DNA from: Halobacteriales archaeon QH_10_70_21
GTDB taxonomy: Archaea > Halobacteriota > Halobacteria > Halobacteriales > Haloarculaceae
Reading direction: 5' to 3'
Assembly: GCA_003021325.1 (NCBI GenBank)
Contig: PXQM01000182.1
Coordinates: 1 to 37,401 of the forward strand
Length of the DNA: 37,401 nucleotides
Below, piece after piece: positions 7,849 to 16,482 of this stretch (the first letter of the stretch is position 1; each line of letters starts with the position of its first letter). The notes beneath the pieces are model-generated. The model was given only the letters and a program-made list of their open reading frames with translations. It had not been told where the DNA came from and searched no databases. The translations under genes were made by a program, and so were the position numbers.

Positions 7849-8002
7849 CAACCGTACGTGAAACGTCTCTTTGACCCACGCTGGGGGGGAGACGCCCTCG
7901 CCTGCTGTCGGTGCAGACCGCCCCGTTCGGCGACGGCCGCCCTGCGGGCCACCGGGCCCTCCGGACGGCGACCGCTCCCCTTCGCCGTCCACAATCGGGC
8001 GT

Positions 8003-8011
8003 AGATATATG
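8003..8011 (+). promoter_or_regulatory. Candidate TATA box for the large sensor gene
   Basis: AGATATATG lies about 120 bases before the ATG at 8131, so transcription from it would give a leader of nearly 100 bases. It is the only clear TATA-like element between the divergent DUF4349 gene and the sensor gene. Confidence 0.4.
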
Positions 8012-8130
8012 CCGCTCCGGTCCGGACGGTTCCCAGAGCCCTTGCGCATGGCACTCGAACGCTGTGGTGGTGGGCGGCGCCGGTGGGAGAGCCCGGCGTC
8101 GTGCCCTGTGGGAGTCCGGAGTACCGAGCG

Positions 8131-11100
8131 ATGAACCGCGACGTATCAGTCGTTCTCTTCGGTGACGGAGCGCCGTCGCTCGCGGACGAACTCGGGGACG
8201 CGGCCGAGATACAGCTCCGGACGGTGCCGGACGCCGACGCCGGTCTCGAGGCGCTCGCCGACTCGCGGCCGGACTGCGTCGTCTGCGACGCGACCGTCGC
8301 CCCCCCGTTCGAGCTCCTCGACCGTGTCCGCAAGCGGCACGCCGGCGTCCCGTTCGTCGCCGTGACGGCGGACCACGACCCCGACCTGGCCGTCAGAGCG
8401 AGCCGGTCGGACCGTGTCGAGTACCTCCTGGGAAGCGTCGCCACCGAGGGCGAACTCACGGAACGGGTCCGGCTCCTGGCGGGCGAGTCGGGCCGGCTCC
8501 GCCACGAGGACGCCCTCGTCAGGCTCCAGGAGATACTCACCGACGACGGCGACTCCGAACGGTCGGTCGACCGGCTCCTCGAGCTCGGCTGTGCGTACCT
8601 CGGAACGGACGTGGCCTTCCTGTCGAACATCGACCGCGACGACGACCGGTTCGACGTCGAGTACGCCCTCGGCGACCACGACCGCATCTCGCCGGGGGCG
8701 ACGGACTCGCTGTCGAACACCTACTGCCGGCGAGCAATCGACGGCGAGGGGTTCCTCGGCGTCGCCGACACGACCGACGACGAGGGGTGGACCGGCGACC
8801 CGGCCTACAGGCGGTACGGGCTGGGCTGCTACATCGGCGCCCGCGTCGAGGTGGACGGCCGGCTGTACGGGACGCTCTGCTTCGCCGACGAGGAGCCCCA
8901 TCCCCGGCAGTTCTCCGACCGCGAGGAGACGTTCGTCGCGCTGCTCGTCGCGCTGGTCGAGGAGGAGCTCGAGCGCCGGACCTACGAGAGCGAGCTCGGG
9001 GCGGCCCGCGAGGACCTCCGGCGGACCCTCGAACACATCGGCGAGGGGTTCCTCTCCCTGGACGACGAGTGGCGGGTCACCTACGTCAACGAGCAGGCGG
9101 CGGCGGTCCTCGGCCGGACCCGGGCGGAGCTGCTCGGCGAGGGCCTCTGGGACGCCTTCCCCGAGGCGACCGACGAGCGGTTCTACGAGGAGTACCACCG
9201 GGCGATGGAGCGCCAGGAGCCGGTCACCTTCGAGGAGCGCCACGACCCCCTCGACAAGTGGTTCGAGGTCCGTGCCTATCCGGCGCCAGACGGCCTGTCG
9301 GTGTTCTTCCGGGACGTCTCCGACCGGAGGGCCAGAGAGCGGGAGCTCCGCCGCACCAGGGAGCAGTACCGGACGCTCGCCGAGAACCTCCCCAACGGCG
9401 CCGTCTTCCTGATAGACGAGGACCGCCGCTTCCAGGTCGCCCGCGGCGGCGGGCTCTCGGAGACGCCCCTCGAGCCGGCCGACCTCGAGGGACGGCACAT
9501 CACCGAGCCCCTCGACCAGCTCGACGACCTGGCCGTCGAGTTGGCCGAGGCGACGTTCGACGGCGAGTCCGTCCGGACGGAGCTGTCGCTGGGCGGCAGC
9601 GACTACCAGCTGCGGACCGCGCCGGTCGAGGACGCGGACGGCGAGCCCTTCGCCGCGACCGCGGTCGTCACCGAGGTCACCGACATCCGGGAGCGCGAGC
9701 GGGCCGTCCGTGAGGTCTACGAGGTCATCGCCGACCCCGAACGGTCGTTCGACGGCAAGGTCGACGCGCTGCTGGCGTTCGGCTGCGAGCACCTCGGCAC
9801 CGACTACGGCTCGCTGTCGAGGATCGAGGGCGACGACTATCACTTCGAGGCAGTCCACGCGCCGCCCGGCACGGTCGAGGCCGGCGACACCGTGGCGCTG
9901 TCGGCGACCAACTGCGAGCGGACCGCCGCGACCGAACAGACGCTCGTTCTCTCCGACGTCGCCGCCGAGGCCCCGGAGCTGACCGAGAAGGCGGGCTCCA
10001 CCGAGTGGGGCATCGCCTGCTACCTCGGCGCGCCCGTCATCGTCGGTGACGACGTCTACGGGACGTTCTGCTTCTACGACGAGGAGCCCCGCGAGGAGTC
10101 GTTCTCCGAGTGGGAGACGACGCTCGTCGACATGATGAGCCAGTGGGTGAGCTACGAGCTTGAGCGCGGCGAGCGCGAGCGCGAGCTCGAGCGCTACGAG
10201 TCGGTGCTGGAGACCATCCGGGACCCCATCTACGCCGTCGACGAGTCGCTCCGGTTCCGGCTGGCGACGGAGCCGCTGGCGGCGGCACTCGGCCACGACC
10301 GCGGAGCGCTGGCCGGCCGGCCGGTCGCAGACGTCCTCGACGGGGCGACGGCCGACACCTTCGAGGACGCCGTCGCAGACCTCCGGGCCGACGGCGAGGG
10401 CGCCGCCGTCTTCGAGGGGACCTGCGTCAGGGCCGACGGCGAGCGCTATCCCGCCGAGGTTGAGGTGTCGGCCCCGGCCGACGGGAGCGGCTTCGTCGGC
10501 TCGATACGGGACGTCACCGCCCGCAAGGAGCGCCAGCGGGACCTGAAGTTCTTCTACGAACTCGTCGCCGCCGCCGGCGTCGGCATCGTCGCCCTCGACC
10601 GACAGGGACAACTGGAGTACCTCAACGACGCCGGCGCGGAACTGCTCGGCGGCGACCGCGGGGTCGCGGGCATCGACGACCTGCTCGCGGACGGGGCCTT
10701 CGAGGGGTACGACGCCGTCTGGGAGGCGGTCGACTTCGAGGGGTACGACGCCGTCTGGGAGCGGGTCGGCTTCGACGAGACGACGGTCCTCGAGGCGACG
10801 GCCGACGGCGCCGACGCCCCGGTCCCGGTCGAACTGCGGCTCACGAAGCAGGCCATCGAGGACGAACCGTACCTGTTCGGGACGGTCGTCGACGTCACCG
10901 AACGCCGGGAGACCGCGGAGATACGCCGGACGCTCAGCGAGACCGCCGGCGCGATGCTCGAGGCCGGCGACGAGGCCGAGACCTGCCAGCGCGCCCTCGA
11001 CGCCGGCCGGACCATCACCGGCTTCCCCGACGGAGTGGTCTACCGCTTCGACGACGACCGCGGCGCGCTCGTCCCGCAGGCGACGACCGGGGGGCTCCAG

Positions 11101-11577
11101 GCGGCCGCCGACGGGGTGCCGACCCTCTCCGGCGGCGAGAGCGTCACCTGGCAGACGTTCGTCGAGGGCCGGATACGCGCGCTCGCGGACGTCGCCGCCC
11201 ACGAGCGGGCCTACGCCGACGAGCTCCCGTACGAGTCGAGGCTCTTCGTCCCGCTCGGCGAGCACGGCGTGATGACGCTCGTCGCGCCCGACGCGCGGAC
11301 GCTCTCGGACCGCCAGCGGGAGGCGCTGGAGATACTCGCGGCGAACGTCGAGGGCGACCTCGACCGGACGACCCGCGAGCGCGCCCTTGAGGCGCGCGAG
11401 CAGGAGCTCGAGGAGCGGACCGAGCGGCTCGAGCGGCTCAACCGCGTCAACAGCGTCATCCGCTCCATCGCGGCTGTGGTGGTCCAGGAGTCCGACCGGG
11501 AGGGCATCAAGCAGGCGGTCCCCACCCGGCCGTCCGGGCGGCCGAGACGGGCGAGGTCCAGGTCGCCGAGAACCTGA
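8131..11577 (+). CDS. Multi-domain REC/GAF/PAS sensor, 5' part of a frame-broken bacterio-opsin-activator protein
   Basis: The frame encodes 1148 residues. The order is: a degenerate receiver-like domain (about 5-115), GAF (140-280), PAS (294-402), PAS (410-520), GAF (534-677), PAS (684-800), PAS (805-927), GAF-like (937-1073) and a coiled coil (about 1077-1105). The two clear GAF domains are near duplicates, each with an LGTD motif and a CYxGA motif (GLGCYIGARV, GIACYLGAPV). The intact protein would continue into another GAF, a Bat domain and an HTH_10, which are present downstream in other frames. Near 11518, after GIKQAV, the sequence jumps frame and stops at 11577; the last 19 residues are out-of-frame peptide. 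The start MNRDVSVVLFGDG at 8131 opens the receiver-like fold; an in-frame ATG at 8083 adds 16 unlikely residues. It may still be made as a sensor without output. Confidence 0.75.
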   Translation: MNRDVSVVLFGDGAPSLADELGDAAEIQLRTVPDADAGLEALADSRPDCVVCDATVAPPFELLDRVRKRHAGVPFVAVTADHDPDLAVRASRSDRVEYLLGSVATEGELTERVRLLAGESGRLRHEDALVRLQEILTDDGDSERSVDRLLELGCAYLGTDVAFLSNIDRDDDRFDVEYALGDHDRISPGATDSLSNTYCRRAIDGEGFLGVADTTDDEGWTGDPAYRRYGLGCYIGARVEVDGRLYGTLCFADEEPHPRQFSDREETFVALLVALVEEELERRTYESELGAAREDLRRTLEHIGEGFLSLDDEWRVTYVNEQAAAVLGRTRAELLGEGLWDAFPEATDERFYEEYHRAMERQEPVTFEERHDPLDKWFEVRAYPAPDGLSVFFRDVSDRRARERELRRTREQYRTLAENLPNGAVFLIDEDRRFQVARGGGLSETPLEPADLEGRHITEPLDQLDDLAVELAEATFDGESVRTELSLGGSDYQLRTAPVEDADGEPFAATAVVTEVTDIRERERAVREVYEVIADPERSFDGKVDALLAFGCEHLGTDYGSLSRIEGDDYHFEAVHAPPGTVEAGDTVALSATNCERTAATEQTLVLSDVAAEAPELTEKAGSTEWGIACYLGAPVIVGDDVYGTFCFYDEEPREESFSEWETTLVDMMSQWVSYELERGERERELERYESVLETIRDPIYAVDESLRFRLATEPLAAALGHDRGALAGRPVADVLDGATADTFEDAVADLRADGEGAAVFEGTCVRADGERYPAEVEVSAPADGSGFVGSIRDVTARKERQRDLKFFYELVAAAGVGIVALDRQGQLEYLNDAGAELLGGDRGVAGIDDLLADGAFEGYDAVWEAVDFEGYDAVWERVGFDETTVLEATADGADAPVPVELRLTKQAIEDEPYLFGTVVDVTERRETAEIRRTLSETAGAMLEAGDEAETCQRALDAGRTITGFPDGVVYRFDDDRGALVPQATTGGLQAAADGVPTLSGGESVTWQTFVEGRIRALADVAAHERAYADELPYESRLFVPLGEHGVMTLVAPDARTLSDRQREALEILAANVEGDLDRTTRERALEAREQELEERTERLERLNRVNSVIRSIAAVVVQESDREGIKQAVPTRPSGRPRRARSRSPRT
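10699..10770 (+). repeat. In-frame 36-bp tandem duplication inside a PAS domain
   Basis: Units 10699-10734 and 10735-10770 both encode FEGYDAVWE followed by three variable residues (AVD and RVG). They differ only near their 3' ends. The duplication adds 12 residues within the fourth PAS domain of the large sensor and keeps the frame. Confidence 0.85.
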
Positions 11578-12387
11578 TGCGCGTTCCGAAGGCGGAGCGC
11601 TCGGTCTGGCAGGCGGGCGCCCTCGAGCGGGGCTACCCGTCCTGCTGTGCCGTGCCGCTGGTCTACGAGGGGACGACCCGTGGCGTACTGACGGTCTTCG
11701 CCGACCGCGTCGGCGTCTTCGACGACTCCATGGTCGACCTGCTGGCCGAACTGGGCGAGATGATAGGCTACGCGCTGACGGCCGCCGAGCGGCGGGCGGC
11801 CCTCGAGTCGGAACGCACCGTCGAACTCACATTCGACGTCGCCGAGGGCACGGCGTTCACCCGGCTCGCCGGGCGGTTGGACTGTACGGTCGAGCTGAAG
11901 CGGGTCCGCAACGACGGCGACTCGACGACGGTGACGTACCTGCTGGAGGGGGTCGACGGCGACGCGGCGGCGGACGTCGAGTCGGCGCTGCCGGGCGGCA
12001 CCGCGGCGACGACGACGGAACTAGACGACGGGACGGCGCTCGTCGAGGTGACGGTCGGCGGCGAGTGGGTCGGCTCGCCGTTCGCCGCCAAGGGCGGTCG
12101 TCGAGGCGGTCCAGGCGTCGTACCCCGGCGTCGACCTCGTCGCCAAGCGGGAGGAGGAACGGAGCCGCGAGACCCGGAGCATGCTCCGGGGCGGCGTCGA
12201 GGAGCGGCTGACCGACAAACAGCTCGACGTCCTGGAGACGGCCTACCTCGCGGGCTTCTTCGACCAGCCGCGCACGAGCAGCGGCAACGACGTCGCGGAT
12301 CTGCTCGGCGTCAGCCAGCCGACGTTCAACCAGCAGCGCCGGGCCGCCGAGCGGAAGCTCGTCGAGTTCCTCGTCGACGAGCGGTGA
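11518..12387 (+). pseudogene. Frame-broken output part of the sensor: GAF remnant, Bat domain, HTH_10
   Basis: From about 11520 the homologous frame is HPAVRAAETGEVQVAENLMR, the second half of a GAF domain, continuing ALERGYPSCCAVPLVYEGT. Compared with other Bat-type proteins as I recall them, about 55 residues of that GAF domain are missing at the junction. The Bat domain runs about 11803-12093 (ERTVELTFDVAEGTAFTRL to GGEWVGSPFAAKG). Near 12093 a second shift (as if two bases were lost from GGCGCGGTC) returns the reading to the original frame: VVEAVQASYPGVDLVAKREE. The HTH_10 domain (12208-12384) follows, LTDKQLDVLETAYLAGFFDQ to LGVSQPTFNQQRRAAERKL, with stop TGA at 12385. The two shifts compensate overall. 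A start at 11577 or 12181 could still give fragments. Confidence 0.75.
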
Positions 12388-12428
12388 CCCTATCAGTATC
12401 GACGCCCGCATTCTGACCCTATCAGTAT
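12385..12428. repeat. 15-bp direct repeat at the end of the sensor gene
   Basis: TGACCCTATCAGTAT occurs at 12385-12399 and again, identically, at 12414-12428, with 14 bases between. The first three bases of the first copy are the stop codon of the HTH_10 frame. The second copy lies 42 bases before the rhomboid gene. It could be a small duplication at the gene end or a pair of regulator sites. Confidence 0.7.
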
Positions 12429-12470
12429 AGCAACTGAGGGTTGGCCGGTGGGGCGTCTACGTCGATGTAG

Positions 12471-13448
12471 ATGGTGGACCGGACCGACTCCGCAGGGCAG
12501 CCGACTGCCGGCGTCCGCGCCGGCGCCGACCGGTCGCGGGGGGCGGCACCCCCGGCCGGCCCGACGGACGAACCCTTCCGCCGCCGCCTCCGGCGCTCGG
12601 TCCGTACGGTGGATCTGGCCGTACTGCTTGCGGTGCCCGTCGTGCTCGTCGCCGTCGCCCGGCTCACCGCCGGCACGCCGCTCGCGCTGGCCTTCTCGTA
12701 CGCCGACCCGACGCTGCGGGGCGCCTTCGAGTCGCACTTCGTCCACGCCAGCACCGCCCACCTGGCGTTCAACCTCGGGACGTACGCGCTGGTCGTCCCG
12801 GCCGCCTACCTGCTTTCGGTCCTGGGCGGCGACCGCGACCGGTTCTACGTGGCGCTCGTCTCGTTCCTCTTCGTCTTCCCGGTCGTGCTGTCGCTGCTGA
12901 ACCTCGCCGTCCCGCGCGAGGGCGTCTCGCTCGGCTTCTCCGGCGTCACCATGGCCTTCGTCGGCTACCTGCCGGTCGCGCTGGCCGGCTACCTCCAGGA
13001 GGCCCTCGGTGTGCCCGCCGAGCACGACCTCGCGCGCGGGCTGTTCTTCGCCGGCCTCGCGCTCGTGGCGGTGCTCGTGGTCCGGACCCGGCTCACGTAC
13101 GCCGTCGCGGCCGTCGCCACCCTCGCGGCGGTCGCACACCTCCGGGCCGCCGGCTTCGGCGTGCCCGACTCGTGGGACTGGCTCGGACCGGCGGGCTACG
13201 CCGACCTGGCCGTCATCGCGACGCTCCTGCTCGCCGGCGGGCTCCTCGCGGGGTTCCCGTCCGACCTCGTCGTCGACGGGGGAATCGTCAACGTCTACGT
13301 CCACTTCCTCGGCTTCGCCCTGGGCTTCATGGCCACCCACCTTACCGTCGGGGCGGCGCCGGCCGTCGAGCGCTCCCGCCCGGTCGCGGCGGTGCGCGGG
13401 TTCACCGCGGCCCTCGTGCCGGGCGTCCACCCGGACGGCACCCGCTGA
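12471..13448 (+). CDS. Rhomboid-family intramembrane serine protease
   Basis: This 325-residue membrane protein has a disordered basic N-terminus (about 1-44) and then six or more hydrophobic helices. Rhomboid hallmarks are present. The first-loop and helix-2 motif is ESHFVHASTAHLAFN (His92, His97, Asn101), the catalytic GxSG motif is GFSG with Ser157, and the partner histidine is in NVYVHFLGFALGF (His278). Rhomboids cleave transmembrane substrates within the bilayer. The substrate is unknown; the C-terminus is short and polar. A 58-residue membrane protein gene follows 47 bases downstream on the same strand. The ATG at 12471 is the first plausible start after the broken sensor gene. Confidence 0.85.
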   Translation: MVDRTDSAGQPTAGVRAGADRSRGAAPPAGPTDEPFRRRLRRSVRTVDLAVLLAVPVVLVAVARLTAGTPLALAFSYADPTLRGAFESHFVHASTAHLAFNLGTYALVVPAAYLLSVLGGDRDRFYVALVSFLFVFPVVLSLLNLAVPREGVSLGFSGVTMAFVGYLPVALAGYLQEALGVPAEHDLARGLFFAGLALVAVLVVRTRLTYAVAAVATLAAVAHLRAAGFGVPDSWDWLGPAGYADLAVIATLLLAGGLLAGFPSDLVVDGGIVNVYVHFLGFALGFMATHLTVGAAPAVERSRPVAAVRGFTAALVPGVHPDGTR

Positions 13449-13495
13449 CTCCCCGCCCCCGACACTGATACTGCTGGGGGCCCCCTGCCCCGGAC

Positions 13496-13672
13496 ATGGA
13501 GCCGTTCGCGCAACTGGTCGTCGCCGGCGGCCTCGCGCTCCTGGCGGGGCTGTGGACCCTCGGGCTCGCGGCCGCGTTCTCGCCCGCATGGCTCGGCGGC
13601 GCGGCCCTGGTCGGCGCCGGCGTCGCCGGCCTGACGGCCGGTATCGGCCGGGAACTCGACCTCGACCGCTGA
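13496..13672 (+). CDS. 58-residue membrane protein, unknown function
   Basis: An ATG at 13496 opens a frame of 58 codons: MEPFAQLVVAGGLALLAGLW, a second Ala/Gly-rich hydrophobic run (AWLGGAALVGAGVAGLTAGI), and a charged end RELDLDR. Two membrane helices joined by a short loop are predicted by eye. Similar two-helix micro-proteins are widespread in haloarchaea. It lies directly downstream of the rhomboid protease on the same strand and may be co-transcribed. Confidence 0.6.
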   Translation: MEPFAQLVVAGGLALLAGLWTLGLAAAFSPAWLGGAALVGAGVAGLTAGIGRELDLDR

Positions 13673-13754
13673 TGCTGCCGGTCGTACCTGTGTGAACCGT
13701 GCTCCGGTCTACGATTCCCCGCTCCCGGGGTTTCGGACCCGTGCCGGTTCGGCT

Positions 13755-13777
13755 GTTCACGAAATCACGTCCGGCAG
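13755..13777 (+). repeat. Dispersed 23-bp repeat, copy 1
   Basis: The 23 bases from GTTCACGAAATCACG to CGGCAG here match 35938-35960 at 22 of 23 positions (C to T at one site). The repeat sits in the 155-base gap before the lipase maturation factor gene. Its nature is unknown; see copy 2. Confidence 0.6.
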
Positions 13778-13827
13778 CCCGGGCCGTCCCGTCAGCCATT
13801 AGTCGCCGCACGCAGTCACGGTCTGGC

Positions 13828-15180
13828 ATGGAGCTGCCCGTCGCGGAAGGCTACTGGGTCGCCCGGTTCGTCTTCCAGCGGGGGCTCGCGGGCATCTACC
13901 TGGTCGCGTTCCTCGTCGCCGCCCGGCAGTTCCGCCCGCTCGCCGGCGAGGACGGCCTCCTGCCGCTCTCCGAGCGACTCGAGCGCGCGTCGTTCCGCGA
14001 CCGGCCCAGCCTCTTTCGGCTCGTCCCCGACGACCGCGCCATCGGCGCCGCCGCCTGGACCGGCGTCGCCCTCTCGGCCGTCGCGCTCGTGGCCGGGCCC
14101 TACTGGCTCCCGGACGCGTTCGCGACGCCCACCGGCTTCCTGGCCGTCTTCCTCGGCGCGGGGAGCGCCGGCCCGTCCCTCGTCGTCGTCTGGCTGCTGA
14201 AGTGGGTGCTGTTCCGGAACGTGTTCGGCGCCGGTCTCATCAAGCTGCGCGGCGACGACTGCTGGCGCCAGCTCACCTGTCTGAACTACCACTACGAGAC
14301 CCAGCCGATGCCGAACCCCGTCTCCTGGTACGCCCACCACCTCCCGGACCGCTTCCACCGCGTCGAGACCCTCGGCAACCACGTCGTCGAGCTGGCGGTC
14401 CCCTTCCTCTACTTCGCGCCGCAGCCGTACGCCGCTGCGGGCGGCACCGCGACGATACTGTTCCAGGCGTGGCTGCTCACGACGGGTAACTTCTCGTGGC
14501 TCAACGCGTTGACCGTCGTGCTCGCAGTGCCGACGCTGAACGACGGCCTGCTCGCGTCGGTCCTGCCCGTGCCCGCAGTGGCGCCGACGCCGACGTACCT
14601 CCAGGTCGCCTCGCTGCTCGTCGCCGCGGTGGTCGTGGCGCTGAGCGTCCGCCCCGTCCGCAACATGCTCTCGGAGTCCCAGCGGATGAACACCGGCTGG
14701 GACCCGCTGCACCTGGTCAACAGCTACGGTGCCTTCGGCAGCGTCACCCGCGAGCGCTACGAGGTGGTCGTCGAGGGGACCGACGCCCCGTTGGACGGCG
14801 ACTGGCGGCCCTACGAGTTCCCCGGCAAGCCGACCGACCCCGGCCGGCGGCCGCCCCAGGTCGCGCCGTACCACCACCGGCTCGGCTGGCAGCTGTGGTT
14901 CGCCGCCATGTCGCCGACGCCGACCCGGCACCCGTGGTTCTTCCGGTTGCTCGAGCGGCTGCTCGCGGGCGACGAGGCGGTCCGGTCGCTGCTCGCGGCC
15001 GACCCCTTCGACGGCGACGCCCCGGAGTACGTCCGGGCCGTCCGGTACCGGTACCGGTTCACGACCCCCGAGGAGCGCGCAGAGACCGGCGACTGGTGGG
15101 TCCGGGAGCGAGCCGGCACCTACGTCCGTCCCGTCGCCCGTGAGGACCTCGAGACGGGGCGGGCGGGCCGGGGGCTGTAG
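13828..15180 (+). CDS. Lipase maturation factor (LMF1)-like membrane protein
   Basis: This 450-residue polytopic membrane protein closely resembles the animal and bacterial lipase maturation factor family. The diagnostic loop is intact (WLLKWVLFRNVFGAGLIKLR, then GDDCWRQLTCLNYHYETQPM). The C-terminal domain has FGSVTRERYEVVVEGTD, WRPYEFPGKPTD and APYHHRLGWQLWFAAM. In animals LMF1 helps lipases fold in the endoplasmic reticulum. In prokaryotes the role is not established, and no lipase gene is nearby. About five to six membrane helices lie between residues 15 and 290. The ATG at 13828 begins with MELPVAEGYWVARFVFQRGL, as in homologues. Confidence 0.9.
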   Translation: MELPVAEGYWVARFVFQRGLAGIYLVAFLVAARQFRPLAGEDGLLPLSERLERASFRDRPSLFRLVPDDRAIGAAAWTGVALSAVALVAGPYWLPDAFATPTGFLAVFLGAGSAGPSLVVVWLLKWVLFRNVFGAGLIKLRGDDCWRQLTCLNYHYETQPMPNPVSWYAHHLPDRFHRVETLGNHVVELAVPFLYFAPQPYAAAGGTATILFQAWLLTTGNFSWLNALTVVLAVPTLNDGLLASVLPVPAVAPTPTYLQVASLLVAAVVVALSVRPVRNMLSESQRMNTGWDPLHLVNSYGAFGSVTRERYEVVVEGTDAPLDGDWRPYEFPGKPTDPGRRPPQVAPYHHRLGWQLWFAAMSPTPTRHPWFFRLLERLLAGDEAVRSLLAADPFDGDAPEYVRAVRYRYRFTTPEERAETGDWWVRERAGTYVRPVAREDLETGRAGRGL

Positions 15181-15349
15181 GGCGGTGCCCCGCTTTCGGA
15201 CCCGACGCCGGCCTTCGACCCCCGGCTGGCGGGCCGTCGTGGTGCCGAGACCGGGGCGAGGCGCCCGGCGGAACGGTAGCGTCGGCCGGCTGTCACCGGT
15301 TGAAATAGCCATGAAATACAAATGTCGAGGACTGTTGGTATGGTGACGG

Positions 15350-16366
15350 ATGAGTAACGGCCTCGTTCGAGACCCGCTCGCGCTCCTGGGGGCCGGTATC
15401 CTCCTCGTCACCGGGGTTTCCCGGTTCTTCGTCGACGTCTCGCCCGCGGCGTTCCTCGTCCAGTCGAGCCTGCCGGCAATCGTCGGGACCGGATTGTTGG
15501 TCTACGCGTGGTACAGCTACGACGAGGACGTCGAGGGCTTCCGGCGGACCGTGCTCGTCTGGGTCGGGCTCGGCGTCGTCGGGTTCTTCACCGTGGGACT
15601 CTGGTTCGGGACCGTCAGCCGGCGGTTCGATACCGCCTTCTCCCTGGCGGTCTTCGCGTCGCTGGCCACCGGGGCTGCGTTCGGCGCCCTCGTCGGGACG
15701 TACGCCGCCCGCCTCCGCCGCGCCAACGCCGAACTCGAGACCCGGCGGGACAGGCTGGAGCGGTTCGCCGGCATCCTCAGCCACGACCTGCGCAGCCCGC
15801 TGGCCGTCGCGCGGGGACGCCTCGAACTGCTGGCGGGCGACCACGACAGCGAACACGTCGACCACATCGAGCGGTCGCTCGACCGCATGGACGTGCTCAT
15901 CGACGACGTGCTGACGCTGGTGCGCTACGGGCAGGCGGTGACCGACCGCGAACGGGTCGACGTCGCCGCGCTCGCCGAGCGGTGCCGGAACACCGTCGAG
16001 ACGACCGACGCACGGGTGGTCACCGAGTCCACCGCCGAGGTCCGGGCCGACCCCGACCGCCTTCGGCGGCTGTTCGAGAACCTGTTCCGGAACTCGGTCG
16101 AGCACGGCGGCGAGGGCGTCACCATCACCGTCGGGGCGCTCGATTCCGAGCCCGGCTTCTACGTCGCCGACGACGGCCCCGGCATCCCCCCGGCGGACCG
16201 CGAGCAGGCGTTCGAGGAGGGCTACTCGACCGCCGACGAGGGGACCGGGCTGGGCCTCGCCATCGTCCGGGAGATCGTCGAGGCGCATGGCTGGGAGATA
16301 CGGGCGGCCGAGAGCGACCAGGGCGGCGCGCGGTTCGAGATAACCGGCGTCGAACAGGTCGCCTGA
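15350..16366 (+). CDS. Membrane-bound sensor histidine kinase
   Basis: This 338-residue protein has four N-terminal membrane helices (about 10-28, 34-52, 68-86, 97-118) with short loops and therefore little extracellular sensor. A HisKA domain follows with the phospho-acceptor H145 in SHDLRSPL. The HATPase domain has N box FENLFRNSVEHGG (Asn248), G1 DDGPGIP (274-280) and G2 GTGLGLAI (298-305). No response regulator gene is adjacent, so the partner is encoded elsewhere, as is common in haloarchaea. An AT-rich patch at about 15312-15322 lies some 30 bases before the ATG and could be its TATA region. Confidence 0.9.
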   Translation: MSNGLVRDPLALLGAGILLVTGVSRFFVDVSPAAFLVQSSLPAIVGTGLLVYAWYSYDEDVEGFRRTVLVWVGLGVVGFFTVGLWFGTVSRRFDTAFSLAVFASLATGAAFGALVGTYAARLRRANAELETRRDRLERFAGILSHDLRSPLAVARGRLELLAGDHDSEHVDHIERSLDRMDVLIDDVLTLVRYGQAVTDRERVDVAALAERCRNTVETTDARVVTESTAEVRADPDRLRRLFENLFRNSVEHGGEGVTITVGALDSEPGFYVADDGPGIPPADREQAFEEGYSTADEGTGLGLAIVREIVEAHGWEIRAAESDQGGARFEITGVEQVA

Positions 16367-16482
16367 CCCGTCCGGCCGGGCCCTCGCCTTCGGCCGGACG
16401 CGGCCTCGGCGGCCGCTGGCCGGGAGTCGGGGGCTTTTGGAGCAGAAGCGATACTCCGTGCACGAAACGGCGTCCTGCCGCA

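Noticed and set aside
8146..11265. Open frame of about 1039 codons on the minus strand opposite the large sensor
   Set aside because: High GC with biased third positions creates long antisense frames. The translation is Arg/Val/Leu-rich without domains, while the plus strand shows clear GAF and PAS motifs.
11577..12416. An independent 279-residue gene starting MRVPKAERSVWQ
   Set aside because: It begins in the middle of a GAF domain and loses the frame of the HTH domain; it is better read as part of the broken sensor gene.
13816..15411. Minus-strand frame of about 531 codons opposite the lipase maturation factor gene
   Set aside because: It is antisense to a well-supported membrane protein and lacks hydrophobic or family motifs.
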